A stretch of 64,000 bases of DNA. Source: Bacteroidota bacterium. GTDB lineage: Bacteria; Bacteroidota; Bacteroidia; Chitinophagales; BACL12. The stretch covers positions 310,001 through 374,000 of the forward strand of contig JADJJZ010000029.1 in the NCBI GenBank assembly GCA_016706255.1, read 5' to 3'. Under the pieces are notes generated by a model that saw only the letters and a list, made by a program, of their open reading frames with translations, did not search any database and was not told where the DNA came from. This document shows, piece by piece, positions 8,697-18,583 of this stretch. The translations under genes were made by a program, and so were the position numbers. Numbering within the stretch: position 1 is the stretch's first letter; every line of letters starts with the position of its first letter.

Positions 8697-10973
8697 ATGA
8701 AAAAATGGTTCGGCCTGCTCCTCATCTGCTGTTGCTTAAATTCGTTCAGTCAAAATGTAATTATCCCTGCTCCAGTTTCTGTTCAGTCCGCTCCCGGTTA
8801 TTTTGTTTTTGATCCGACTACCTATTTATTGGGCACAGACTTCAGGTCATATATGGATGGTTTTGTTATTAAAGACTATCTGATAAAATATTATAACCTG
8901 CCATTAAAAACAGCAACAAAAAAAATTGGTGACGGCAAAATAATTACATTAAAATATGATTCTACTATTGCAGTTGGGAATGGCGGCTACTTTATAAATA
9001 TTACAAAGGAAAATATTACCATAACCGGAAAAAATGAAGGTGGTGTGTTATATGGTTTACTTACCATGATGCAAATGATTGAAAAATCAGGAAATAATAC
9101 TTTTCAAATTCCATGTGGCACGGTAGAAGATTATCCGCGATTTGAATATCGTGGCATGCACCTCGATTGTGCACGTCATTTTTTTGATGTTGATTTTATT
9201 AAAAAATATATCGACTATCTCGCTCTGTATAAAATGAATTCTTTTCACTGGCATTTGACAGATGATCAGGGTTGGCGGATAGAAATAAAACAATATCCAA
9301 AACTCACCGAAATTGGTGCATGGCGCAGTGGCAGTATGGTTGGGCATTACCGCGATCAACAATATGATACTATTCGTTACGGCGGATTTTATACGCAAAA
9401 ACAAATTAAGGAAATTGTAAAATATGCAAACGAACGTCATATAACAGTTATTCCTGAAATTGAAATGCCGGGACATTGCCTTGCTGCATTAGCTGCGTAT
9501 CCGGAATTAGGTTGTGTTGCTGATACTACTTATACTGTGGCAAAAGGCTGGGGTGTTTTTGATGAAGCATTTTGTCCTAAAGAAGAAACATTTGTTTTTC
9601 TGCAAAATGTGCTTGATGAGGTAATGGCATTATTTCCTTCACAATATATTCATATTGGCGGCGATGAAGTAGAAAAAATTCGATGGAAAAATTGTAGTCA
9701 TTGTCAGCAATTAATTAAAGACAATAATTTAGTAGATGAACACGGTTTACAAAATTATTTCATACATCGCATTGATAATTATGTTACCAGTAAAGGGCGA
9801 AAAATTATTGGTTGGGATGAAATTCTGGAAGGCGGCATTACACCAAATGCTACAATTATGAGTTGGCGTGGTGAAGATGGTGCAATTGCAGCAGCACAAC
9901 AAAATCATTATGCAATAATGACACCCGGAAGTTATTGTTACTTTGATTATTACCAGGGTGCTCCCCTGCTTGAACCACTTGCTATTGGCGGATTTGTTAC
10001 CCTCGAAAAAGTATATCAGTTTAATCCCATTCCTGCAGCATTAACTGCTGATCAGGGGAAATATATTTTGGGTGCACAGGGAAATCTTTGGACAGAATAT
10101 ATCAACTATCCCGAAAATGTGGAATACATGTTGTTACCCCGTTTGCTTGCATTAAGTGAAGTGGTTTGGTCGCCGTTAGAAAAAAGAAATTTTGATGATT
10201 TTAGTCGCAGACTGGTATTTCATTTCGGATTATTAGATAAAACAGGAACGAATTATGCTAAATCTGTTTATCAGGTAAATTATCGTATTACCCAAACCGA
10301 ACCCGGAGCAGATTTATTGTTAGAATTAATCGGGAATAAACAATTTGGTGATATTCATGTCACAACAATTAGTGGTATAAATGGTGCTAAAAATGCATTT
10401 GTTTATACACAACCTTTTAAATTGGAAACGAATATTGCTTTTGTTAGTGCAAATATGGTTGCCGGTGTAAAAAATCCGCCTGTAACCAATATTAAAATTC
10501 AACAAAATACTGCAACCGGTAAAAAAATTATTATCAAAAACGAACCTTCAAAAAAATACAGTGGCGATGGACCGGTTACGCTGGTTAATGGAATTGAAGC
10601 AACCGTAACACCAAACTGGAGTGGCAACGAATGGTTGGGCTTCAGCGGTACCGACCTTGAAGTAATTATTGATCTTGGCGCTATTGATACAATTAATAGT
10701 GTTACAGTTGGTTTTTTATATGATAAAATGAGTTGGATATATCCACCACAGTCGATGGAAATATATGTAAGCGATAACCAGCGCAATTTTCAAAAAGCAG
10801 GACAGACAAAAATCAACTCCACACAAAAAAGAGTTGCTGTAAAAATTAATTCATCAATAACTACCGGCCGTTATATAAAAATAATTGCACCAAATTATGG
10901 CCTTATACCATCAGGTAATCCGGGCTCAGGTTCTAAAGCATGGTTATTTACAGATGAAATAAGTATTCAATAA
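8697..10973 (+). CDS. Beta-N-acetylhexosaminidase, GH20, secreted
   Basis: A 758-residue exo-glycosidase that removes terminal beta-linked GlcNAc/GalNAc. A signal peptide (MKKWFGLLLICCCLNSFSQ) comes first, then a GH20b domain (about 25-150). The GH20 barrel begins at FEYRGMHLDCARHFF, and the catalytic pair is D323-E324 in HIGGDE, followed by the conserved KIIGWDEILEGG and MSWRG. About 200 C-terminal residues form a chitobiase-like beta region and an F5/8-type (CBM32-like) module, including YIKIIAPNYG. It is the first gene of an operon with glycosylasparaginase, cutC and beta-mannosidase, which points to N-glycan core breakdown in the periplasm. Preceded by a leader element shared with rocD. 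Confidence 0.93.
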   Translation: MKKWFGLLLICCCLNSFSQNVIIPAPVSVQSAPGYFVFDPTTYLLGTDFRSYMDGFVIKDYLIKYYNLPLKTATKKIGDGKIITLKYDSTIAVGNGGYFINITKENITITGKNEGGVLYGLLTMMQMIEKSGNNTFQIPCGTVEDYPRFEYRGMHLDCARHFFDVDFIKKYIDYLALYKMNSFHWHLTDDQGWRIEIKQYPKLTEIGAWRSGSMVGHYRDQQYDTIRYGGFYTQKQIKEIVKYANERHITVIPEIEMPGHCLAALAAYPELGCVADTTYTVAKGWGVFDEAFCPKEETFVFLQNVLDEVMALFPSQYIHIGGDEVEKIRWKNCSHCQQLIKDNNLVDEHGLQNYFIHRIDNYVTSKGRKIIGWDEILEGGITPNATIMSWRGEDGAIAAAQQNHYAIMTPGSYCYFDYYQGAPLLEPLAIGGFVTLEKVYQFNPIPAALTADQGKYILGAQGNLWTEYINYPENVEYMLLPRLLALSEVVWSPLEKRNFDDFSRRLVFHFGLLDKTGTNYAKSVYQVNYRITQTEPGADLLLELIGNKQFGDIHVTTISGINGAKNAFVYTQPFKLETNIAFVSANMVAGVKNPPVTNIKIQQNTATGKKIIIKNEPSKKYSGDGPVTLVNGIEATVTPNWSGNEWLGFSGTDLEVIIDLGAIDTINSVTVGFLYDKMSWIYPPQSMEIYVSDNQRNFQKAGQTKINSTQKRVAVKINSSITTGRYIKIIAPNYGLIPSGNPGSGSKAWLFTDEISIQ

Positions 10974-10999
10974 ATTACCGTTATTTTTAAATACAAAAT

Positions 11000-11974
11000 A
11001 TGAGTAACAGACGAAATTTTATAAAAAATATCACACTGGGAGCAGGCGTTTTTGCTACCGCAGATATTTATGCAAAAAATCCGATAACACCCAACCCAAT
11101 GCATAAACCAATTGTATTATCTACCTGGGATTTTGGTATTGAAGCAAACAAAGATGCATGGGCTGTATTAAATAAAAATGGACGTGCACTCGATGCAGTG
11201 GAAGCAGGTGTAAAAGTTGCAGAAAACGATTTATTTTCTACTTCCGTTGGTTTAGCCGGTCAGCCCGACCGGGAAGGACATACTACATTAGATGCCTGCA
11301 TTATGGATGAAAATTATAATTGTGGCTCAGTAGCATTTCTTGAAAAAATAAAAAACCCCATTTCAGTTGCACGTGCTGTCATGGAAAAAACACCTCATGT
11401 GATGCTGGTTGGAGCAGGTGCACAACAATTTGCGTTGAGCCAGGGGTTTACTTTAGATGATTATACCAATCCGGAATCCGTAAAAGCTTATCAGGAATGG
11501 TTAAAAAAATCGGAATATAAACCGGTAATTAATATCGAAAATCACGACACCATCGGTATGATTGCCATGGATGCAAATGGAAATTTATCAGGTGCCTGCA
11601 CTACAAGTGGACTAGCATTTAAAATGCGTGGGCGTGTTGGTGATTCACCTATAATTGGTGCAGGATTGTATGTAGACAATGAAATTGGTGCAGCAACGGC
11701 AACAGGAACCGGAGAAGAAGTTATCAGAATTTCCGGAACCCATTTAGTAGTGGAATTAATGCGACAAAATTATTCACCTTACGAAGCTTGTAAAGAAGCT
11801 GTTATGCGCATGGTGAAAATCAGAAAAGAAAAAACAAAAACTTTTCAGGTTGGATTTATTGCACTCAATAAAAATGGCGAATTTGGCGCATATTGTTTAC
11901 AACCCGGATTTAATTATGCTGTTTATTCCAATAATATTCCGAATCAGTTATTTAAATCAGATGCATATTATTAA
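11000..11974 (+). CDS. N4-(beta-N-acetylglucosaminyl)-L-asparaginase (glycosylasparaginase)
   Basis: A 324-residue Ntn-hydrolase that splits the GlcNAc-Asn bond linking N-glycans to protein. The self-cleaving, nucleophilic threonine is T184 in NHDTIGMIAMD. RGRVGDSPIIGAGLYVDNEIGAATATGTGEE supplies the substrate-binding Arg/Asp and the glycine loop. The N-terminus (SNRRNFIKNITLGAGVF) resembles a Tat signal with a single RR, so it is probably exported folded. It lies 26 bp after the hexosaminidase gene and 19 bp before cutC, clearly in one operon. Confidence 0.94.
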   Translation: MSNRRNFIKNITLGAGVFATADIYAKNPITPNPMHKPIVLSTWDFGIEANKDAWAVLNKNGRALDAVEAGVKVAENDLFSTSVGLAGQPDREGHTTLDACIMDENYNCGSVAFLEKIKNPISVARAVMEKTPHVMLVGAGAQQFALSQGFTLDDYTNPESVKAYQEWLKKSEYKPVINIENHDTIGMIAMDANGNLSGACTTSGLAFKMRGRVGDSPIIGAGLYVDNEIGAATATGTGEEVIRISGTHLVVELMRQNYSPYEACKEAVMRMVKIRKEKTKTFQVGFIALNKNGEFGAYCLQPGFNYAVYSNNIPNQLFKSDAYY

Positions 11975-11993
11975 TTAATTCACTCACTTTTTC

Positions 11994-12728
11994 ATGGCAT
12001 CCATTTTATTAGAAATTTGTACGTTTAATTCCACTGATGTTGTAACTGCGGTTAATGCAGGTGCCGACAGGATTGAGTTATGCGCCAGTTACGTGGAAGG
12101 TGGCATTACACCATCACATGCTTCCATAACCGAAGCATTTAAAATAATTAGCCCGGAAAATATTGTTGTAATGATTCGACCGCGTGGTGGTGATTTTATT
12201 TATGATGAACATGAATTTGAAGTAATGAAAGCGGATATTTTACACTGCAAACAAATTGGTGTAAAACATATCATTTTCGGAATTATGCAAACAGATGGCA
12301 ATTTGGATGCTGAACGTAATAAGGAATTAGTTGATTTGGCTGCACCCATGACCTGCACTTTACAACGTGCATTCGATATGACCAATGACCCGATGTTAGC
12401 TTTGGAAACAGCAATCCAATGTGGATTTAAACGAATACTTACATCCGGCCAACAGGCATCTGCATTAGCGGGTAAACAATTGATAAAAGATTTAATTCAA
12501 GTAGCTGCAAATCGAATAACAATTTTACCCGGAGCCGGCATAAATGCAACAAATGCTGAAGCCTTAATCCGATTTACAGGCTGCACCGAAATTCACACTT
12601 CCGCAAAAAAACAAGCACCATTAAAACAACAATACCGCGAGGGCATTTACGATTTTAGTCACTTAACCTGCGTAAATCCAATTGAGGTTGCTGCATTAAA
12701 AAAAATAACACAGCAATTCCCTGCATGA
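11994..12728 (+). CDS. cutC: CutC family protein
   Basis: A 244-residue TIM-barrel protein with the CutC signature: LEICTFNSTDVVTAVNAGADRIELCASYVEGGITPS, IRPRGGDFIYDEHEFEVM, LTSGQQASALAGK and INATNAEAL. It has no signal peptide, so it is cytoplasmic. The name comes from a proposed role in copper homeostasis that is poorly supported; the true reaction is unknown. It sits inside an N-glycan degradation operon, and its last 4 bases overlap the beta-mannosidase start (ATGA). That placement suggests a sugar- or glycan-related enzyme rather than copper handling. Confidence 0.92.
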   Translation: MASILLEICTFNSTDVVTAVNAGADRIELCASYVEGGITPSHASITEAFKIISPENIVVMIRPRGGDFIYDEHEFEVMKADILHCKQIGVKHIIFGIMQTDGNLDAERNKELVDLAAPMTCTLQRAFDMTNDPMLALETAIQCGFKRILTSGQQASALAGKQLIKDLIQVAANRITILPGAGINATNAEALIRFTGCTEIHTSAKKQAPLKQQYREGIYDFSHLTCVNPIEVAALKKITQQFPA

Positions 12729-15229
12729 AAATAAAACTTTGCACACTTCTTGCAATAACCTTGGCCGTTACACTTGTTAACGCGCAAAATATGATAGCTT
12801 TAAATTCCCATTGGCAATTTCGTAAAGTTGGTGATACTACTTCCTGGATGCCTGCAACTGTTCCCGGTTGTGTGCACACCGACTTAATCGCAAATAATAT
12901 TATACCTGATCCTTTTTATGGCACCAACGAAGCAGCAGTGCAATGGGTTGAACGTGAGGATTGGGAATATCAAACTTTTTTCGAGATTAAAAATAAAATG
13001 CTGAAACAGGATTTTATTCGTTTGAATTTCGAAGGTTTGGATACTTATGCAGATGTTTATTTAAATGACACGCTCATTTTACAATCCGAAAACATGTTTG
13101 TTGCGCAATCGGTCGACATAAAACCGTTTCTGCAAAAAGGTGTAAATAAATTATATATCCGATTTTATTCAGCTGTTAATAAAGCCAAAAGTTTACAACA
13201 AGCATATCCGGTTGCCTTACCCGGTGAGGAACGTGTATTTGCCAGAAAAGGACAATATCAGTTTGGCTGGGACTGGGGACCACGTTTAGTTACCTGCGGA
13301 ATTTGGAAACCAATTACCATTGAGGCAACAGATAATATTCAGGTAAAAACAGCGGATATCAATTTTATTGATGAAGGCAAAGATTCTATTAGAATTGATG
13401 TTGATTTATTATTTAACGCCTTTGCAAAAACAGATTATAAAATTGAGTTAAGAGAAACAACTACAAATACTGTTTTATATGCAATGGCCTACTACGCCCA
13501 TTTTCCGGCCGGTAATCAGTTTACTTGTTATTTTCCTGTTAAAGAACGCTGGTATCCGAATGGTTATGGTGAGCAGAAATTATATCAGTATGAATTAAAC
13601 ATCATTCACAAAAACAAAAAAATCTTTCAAAAAAATATCACTACCGGTTTTTCCAATATCAAATTAAATCGCGAAAAAGATAATGCCGGTGAAAGTTTTT
13701 ATTTCACTGTAAATGGTTTAAAAGTATTTGCGAAAGGTGCAAATTTAATTCCGCTCAACAGCTTCTCTCCTGCTGCAACACATGAACATTACCGCAAATT
13801 AATTACCGAAGCAAAAAACATGAATATGAATATGATTCGTATTTGGGGCGGTGGTATTTATGAATTGGATTATTTATACAATTTATGTGACTCAATGGGA
13901 ATAATGGTTTGGCAGGATTTTATGTTTGCCTGCGCCATGTATCCCAATCAGCCCGCATGGGAATTAGAATTTACACAACAGGTAAATCGATTAAAACATC
14001 ATCCAAGTATTGCTTTATGGTGCGGCAATAATGAAAATGATGAAGGATGGAAAAATTGGGGCTGGCAAAAACAATTTAATTATTCACAGGAAGATTCCGC
14101 ATATATTGAACAGACCAATCAGAAATTGTTTAATCAGATTATTCCGGGTATTTTAAGAACAGCTGCACATACCAATGTAAATTATCATGCATCCTCTCCA
14201 TTACATGGCTGGGGTCGCAAAGAGAGTATGTTTGAAGGCGATAGTCATTACTGGGGTATTTGGTGGGGCAAACAACCGTTTTCTGTTTATAATGAAAAAA
14301 TTCCGCGTTTCATGAGTGAATATGGTTTTCAGGGCATGCCGGTATTTAACTCCTTTAAACAATTTATTCCCGAATCGGAGTTGTATTTAGGTTCGCCTTC
14401 TGTTAAAATGCACCAAAAACATCCGGTGGGTTATGAAACCATTCTCGAATACATGGCTAGAAGTTATCGTGTTCCTGAAAAATTTGAGGACTTTATTTAC
14501 GTTTCACAATTATTACAGGCAGATGGCATGCGCACTGCAATTGAAGCCCATCGGCGCAATCGGCCTTATTGTATGGGCACTTTGTTCTGGCAATTAAATG
14601 ATTGTTGGCCTGTAACGAGCTGGAGCACAATTGATTATTATTTCAACCGCAAGGCATCTTTTTACACTGTAAAACAAACCTATGCGGATATTTTGATTAG
14701 TGTTTTAGAAGAAAATGGCAGTTTGCAGACCTGGTTTATAAACGACAAGCCATATTCAATAAATGCGACATTGAGTTATACCTTAATGACCACCACAGGG
14801 AAAATTATCACAACAAAACAGTTGCCGGTAACCTTAGATGCTGCATCTGCTGCTCCTTTCACTGCCATTAATACCAAATACTTTTTAGAAGGATACGCTC
14901 CTGAAAATTGTGTGTTATATATGGTTCTAACCGCCAACGATTCCATTTTAGCTGAAAACTTTCACTTGTTTGCTCCTGAAAAAAGCGTATCCCTGCAGGA
15001 ACCGCAATTTTCGATAAGCTTCAATACTGAAAAAAACACCATCACCATATCAGCAGATACCTACGTTCGGGGTGTATATCTATATACAGAAGGTGCTGAG
15101 CTGGAATTATCGGATAATTTTTTCGACCTATTGCCTTCTGCCCCAAAAGAAATATCTTTGCAGGGCATTTTACCGGAAAATCCGGAATCAATAATCAAAA
15201 TTAAAAGTTTAAATACCCTATACCATTAA
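12725..15229 (+). CDS. Beta-mannosidase, GH2, secreted
   Basis: An 834-residue GH2 exo-beta-mannosidase with signal peptide (MKIKLCTLLAITLAVTLVNAQ). An N-terminal sugar-binding jelly roll (to about 200; GQYQFGWDWGPRLVTCGIW is typical) and an immunoglobulin-like domain precede the TIM barrel. The acid/base is E437 in WCGNNEND, and the nucleophile is E532 in MSEYGFQG; the barrel also holds IRIWGGGIYE and GTLFWQLNDCWPV. It removes the single beta-linked mannose of the N-glycan core (Man-beta-1,4-GlcNAc). It overlaps cutC by 4 bp, and a phosphatase gene follows after 3 bp. Confidence 0.95.
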   Translation: MKIKLCTLLAITLAVTLVNAQNMIALNSHWQFRKVGDTTSWMPATVPGCVHTDLIANNIIPDPFYGTNEAAVQWVEREDWEYQTFFEIKNKMLKQDFIRLNFEGLDTYADVYLNDTLILQSENMFVAQSVDIKPFLQKGVNKLYIRFYSAVNKAKSLQQAYPVALPGEERVFARKGQYQFGWDWGPRLVTCGIWKPITIEATDNIQVKTADINFIDEGKDSIRIDVDLLFNAFAKTDYKIELRETTTNTVLYAMAYYAHFPAGNQFTCYFPVKERWYPNGYGEQKLYQYELNIIHKNKKIFQKNITTGFSNIKLNREKDNAGESFYFTVNGLKVFAKGANLIPLNSFSPAATHEHYRKLITEAKNMNMNMIRIWGGGIYELDYLYNLCDSMGIMVWQDFMFACAMYPNQPAWELEFTQQVNRLKHHPSIALWCGNNENDEGWKNWGWQKQFNYSQEDSAYIEQTNQKLFNQIIPGILRTAAHTNVNYHASSPLHGWGRKESMFEGDSHYWGIWWGKQPFSVYNEKIPRFMSEYGFQGMPVFNSFKQFIPESELYLGSPSVKMHQKHPVGYETILEYMARSYRVPEKFEDFIYVSQLLQADGMRTAIEAHRRNRPYCMGTLFWQLNDCWPVTSWSTIDYYFNRKASFYTVKQTYADILISVLEENGSLQTWFINDKPYSINATLSYTLMTTTGKIITTKQLPVTLDAASAAPFTAINTKYFLEGYAPENCVLYMVLTANDSILAENFHLFAPEKSVSLQEPQFSISFNTEKNTITISADTYVRGVYLYTEGAELELSDNFFDLLPSAPKEISLQGILPENPESIIKIKSLNTLYH

Positions 15230-15232
15230 ATT

Positions 15233-15970
15233 ATGAAACGTTACGCGATATCTGATATTCACGGTTGTTTAACCACCTTTACCACCCTGCTCGATACCTT
15301 AAAACTGACAAAAGAGGATGAGTTATACCTCCTCGGCGATTTGATTGACCGCGGGCCTAACAGCAAAGGTGTAATGGACCATGTTATGCAGATGATGGAA
15401 GACGGATATAAAGTAACCGTTTTAATGGGTAACCATGAACACATGTTTTTACAGGCAATCGACGAAACAATTCCTTATTGCTGGGATTGGCGCCGTTACC
15501 AGAACTGGATAAAAAACGGTGGTGTTACTACCATGTTTAATTTCGGATATAACCGCATCGACGATTTAAAAAATCTGGATAAAAAATACGATACGTTTAT
15601 TCGCAATTTGAAACCATACGTTGAGCTTGATAATTGTATTCTCGTACATGCAGGTTTAAATTTTAAAGAAGAAGATGTGTTTAAAGATACCAACAGCATG
15701 TATTGGATTCGCAATTGGTATAATGATATTGATCCTGCAAAAATTCACAATAAAATTATTGTGCATGGCCATTCAGCAAGAAATTTTGAAACACTACAAC
15801 AAGATATTAACGAGAAAAAACATCTGGCAATAAATATTGACTGCGGTTGTGTTTATCATGTAAAAACCGGACAAGGTTATTTATGTGCATTAGACCTCGA
15901 TACCATGCAACCCATATTGCAGAAAAATGTAGATAAAATTGAAAAGCTGGAAAGTAATTCGGCTATTTAA
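15233..15970 (+). CDS. Metallophosphoesterase, serine/threonine phosphatase-like
   Basis: 245 residues of the calcineurin-like (PPP-type) phosphatase family. Metal-ligand motifs are in order: DIHGC (residues 7-11), GDLIDRGP, GNHEH, then LVHAGLNF and IVHGHS. Bacterial members are PrpA/PrpB protein phosphatases or ApaH-like dinucleotide hydrolases; at this length and with DRGPNS the protein-phosphatase group is more likely. It starts 3 bp after the beta-mannosidase stop, so it is co-transcribed with the glycan genes, although the functional link is not obvious. It ends in an 8-bp tail-to-tail overlap with kup. Confidence 0.88.
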   Translation: MKRYAISDIHGCLTTFTTLLDTLKLTKEDELYLLGDLIDRGPNSKGVMDHVMQMMEDGYKVTVLMGNHEHMFLQAIDETIPYCWDWRRYQNWIKNGGVTTMFNFGYNRIDDLKNLDKKYDTFIRNLKPYVELDNCILVHAGLNFKEEDVFKDTNSMYWIRNWYNDIDPAKIHNKIIVHGHSARNFETLQQDINEKKHLAINIDCGCVYHVKTGQGYLCALDLDTMQPILQKNVDKIEKLESNSAI

Positions 15971-17909
15971 TCCGCTCTAATTTAATTTCTATTGCATCAC
16001 GCACGCTGATTGGAACCATTTCGTATTCCACATTGGTGAGCTCTAAACCAAAATCTTCATGTGTTGGTAAGCTGAGTGATTTAATTAAGCGATAACCTTT
16101 TACTACAATCTGTTCCCAAGGCGTTAATTTATTATCACTGGCAACACGTGAGTTCAATAAAATAAATTTGAAATCAGCATACATACCGTGTTTACGTAAA
16201 CTCGGATAATTACTCACAATGTCCACCTCTCCTGTTTTTACCATCTCTTCAACAATTTGGCGGAACATCACATTCACTTTATGTTCAACCTTAAATCCAA
16301 AACGCAAGCGGACAAAAAACATTTTTTTCGGGATAATTGTATCGACGGAATAACTTGCCAGATAAGGGTCGTTGGCAATGTCTACGTGCACAAACCAATA
16401 CACATCTGCACGTTTTGGGCGTTTTCTGAAAATCGAATAAATGATATTGGAATCAATATGGTTTTTATCATTTACCATCGACATGTATACTAAATGTGTA
16501 GATTCTTTTGGTAAAGTTTCATCTGCCATTAAATCCTGAATAGCCGGAAGGTATTTATCAATTTCAACAAACTCAGTATGTTTTGCACGTAATTTTCTTG
16601 CTTCATAAAATATCCATAAACAGAAGAAAATGGCAACAGCTAAAGAAACAGTAAACCAACCGCCATGTGTAAATTTATTCAGATTGGAAATCAGGAATGA
16701 ACCTTCTATAGATAAAATTACAACGGCGAAAATGCCAATTAATATGATATTTCTTTTCTGCAAACGCATTAAACTCGCAAGTAAAATGGTTGTCATAATC
16801 ATATCAAATGTTATTGCCAAACCGTACGCAGCTTCCATGTGTTTTGCTTCACGAAATAATAAAACAACAGCAATACAACCTACAAATAAAAACCAGTTAA
16901 TAGCAGGAATATAAATTTGTCCACGAACGGTAGAAGGGTAAATTACTTTAAAATTGGTCCATAATTTTAACTTCATGGCTTCATTCACCAATGTGAAACA
17001 ACCGGTAATAATTGCCTGACTTGCAATTAATGTTGCCAGCGTAGCGATGATGATACCAACAGGTAAAAACCATTCAGGCATAATCATATAAAACGGACTG
17101 TGTTCATCCAGTGTATGGCCGGCTTCTGATAATAAATAGGCAGACTGACCTGAATAATTGAGTAATAAAGAAATTAAAACAAATGTCCAGCTAAAACGAA
17201 TATTGTGTTTACCGCAATGGCCTAAATCGCTATACATGGCTTCTGCTCCGGTGGAACATAAAAACACACCACCTAACAACCAGAAACCACCTTTATATTC
17301 CGTTAATAAATGAATGGCCCAATATGGATTTAATGCATTTAATACATCAGGATTTTGAACAACTTGAATTGCACCAAGTAAACCAATCATCCCAAACCAA
17401 ATTCCCATAATTGGTCCGAATGCACGACCAACCACATTTGTTCCGAATTGCTGAATCACAAACAAAACGGTCATTGCAATAATTACATAAGGAACAACAC
17501 TGTCAATATTCGGATTTAATAATTTCAAACCTTCAATTGCCGAAGAAATAGAAATTGGCGGTGTAATAAAACCATCTGCAATAAGGGCTGCGCAACCAAC
17601 CAAAGCCGGAATAATAGCCCACTTCACCTTAAAACGCCTATGAATGGCATATAATGCAAAAATCCCACCCTCACCGCGGTTATCATTATTTAAAGCAAGA
17701 TATACATATTTAAAGGTGGTGATAATAAATAAGGTCCAGAAAACGCAACTTAATCCGCCCAACACTAATTCTCGACTAATTACATTGTCGCCCACTACAG
17801 CGCTTAAAACATAGATCGGAGATGTACCAATATCACCAAAAATAATTCCGAGTGTTACCAGTACACCCGCAGCGGATAATTTATGAATATTTTTTCCTGC
17901 GCTTGACAT
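15963..17909 (-). CDS. kup: Potassium uptake protein Kup
   Basis: A 648-residue K+/H+ symporter of the HAK/KUP/KT family. The N-terminus LVTLGIIFGDIGTSPIYVLSAVVG is diagnostic, and there are about 12 membrane helices up to residue 450. A cytoplasmic C-terminal domain with the family's VHVDIANDPY-type segment follows. The open frame extends to 17939, but a TATATTTG promoter box lies at 17919-17926 inside that extension. I therefore choose the ATG at 17907-17909 (MSSAGKNIHKLS), 9 nt past the box. Single gene, overlapping the phosphatase gene tail to tail. Confidence 0.95.
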   Translation of the reverse strand: MSSAGKNIHKLSAAGVLVTLGIIFGDIGTSPIYVLSAVVGDNVISRELVLGGLSCVFWTLFIITTFKYVYLALNNDNRGEGGIFALYAIHRRFKVKWAIIPALVGCAALIADGFITPPISISSAIEGLKLLNPNIDSVVPYVIIAMTVLFVIQQFGTNVVGRAFGPIMGIWFGMIGLLGAIQVVQNPDVLNALNPYWAIHLLTEYKGGFWLLGGVFLCSTGAEAMYSDLGHCGKHNIRFSWTFVLISLLLNYSGQSAYLLSEAGHTLDEHSPFYMIMPEWFLPVGIIIATLATLIASQAIITGCFTLVNEAMKLKLWTNFKVIYPSTVRGQIYIPAINWFLFVGCIAVVLLFREAKHMEAAYGLAITFDMIMTTILLASLMRLQKRNIILIGIFAVVILSIEGSFLISNLNKFTHGGWFTVSLAVAIFFCLWIFYEARKLRAKHTEFVEIDKYLPAIQDLMADETLPKESTHLVYMSMVNDKNHIDSNIIYSIFRKRPKRADVYWFVHVDIANDPYLASYSVDTIIPKKMFFVRLRFGFKVEHKVNVMFRQIVEEMVKTGEVDIVSNYPSLRKHGMYADFKFILLNSRVASDNKLTPWEQIVVKGYRLIKSLSLPTHEDFGLELTNVEYEMVPISVRDAIEIKLERIK

Positions 17910-17918
17910 AAAATCGGG

Positions 17919-17926
17919 CAAATATA
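17919..17926 (-). promoter_or_regulatory. -7 box of kup
   Basis: TATATTTG on the minus strand, 9 nt before the ATG at 17907-17909; it decides the start codon of kup. Confidence 0.6.
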
Positions 17927-17984
17927 CCCTGCTCAACAAAACTATTGAAGGAAATCACAAAATGTTTTACACTATTTTATGCAC

Positions 17985-18578
17985 TTAATCGGTGAGTTGT
18001 TTTTGGTTGTATTCCTTTTCGAATGTGGCGTAGTCTTTTGTCTTGTAATGCCCCTCTCCGTAATAAGTAAGGAATACTTTCATCTTGGCAGCATTTTTAA
18101 ATCCTGCTTCAACAGCAATTTTTTCACCCATTGCTGATATTATTGTAATGGTTGGATATCCGATTCTTCCTCCGGGGCGAGACGCCATGGTAAGCGCAAA
18201 CTCATTGGTGCCACGACTTCCGGAAGCTTTAAATTTGTAATTTAATCCTGCAAAAGCTACAGAATCCTGTTGTTCAGCATCAAATTTTACCGGGTAAAAA
18301 TATTTGTTCATTAGCGCTGCTACTTCAGGGTCTTTGTAGGTTTCACTATCTAAACGTTTACACCATCCGCACCAGTCTGTATAAAAATCGACAATTATTA
18401 ATTTGTCCTCTTTAACCTTATTCTTTTTGATATTTTTTTCTACGATTTTATTTACATCAGCCAGGTTCATCCAGGTAATTGTATCAGACGTTGCTGTTTC
18501 CTGTTTGTGATTAATGGTGGCTGTTGCATCGGAATTTCCGAAAAACAGCGATGCTGCAAGCAGTAAGGTGGAAATCAT
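17985..18578 (-). CDS. Secreted thioredoxin-fold protein (WCGWCK)
   Basis: A 197-residue protein with signal peptide (MISTLLLAASLFFGNSDA) and a thioredoxin-fold domain carrying the CxxC site in DFYTDWCGWCKRLDSETY. A cis-Pro region in GRIGYPTITII and the C-terminal helix complete the fold. The DxETY segment after the CxxC resembles DUF255/thioredoxin_7 proteins that work as periplasmic reductases or thiol chaperones. Second gene of a pair: it starts 6 bp after the stop of the upstream paralogue, which has a WCGPCK site. The two probably work together in envelope redox chemistry. Confidence 0.88.
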   Translation of the reverse strand: MISTLLLAASLFFGNSDATATINHKQETATSDTITWMNLADVNKIVEKNIKKNKVKEDKLIIVDFYTDWCGWCKRLDSETYKDPEVAALMNKYFYPVKFDAEQQDSVAFAGLNYKFKASGSRGTNEFALTMASRPGGRIGYPTITIISAMGEKIAVEAGFKNAAKMKVFLTYYGEGHYKTKDYATFEKEYNQKQLTD

Positions 18579-18583
18579 GGTGA

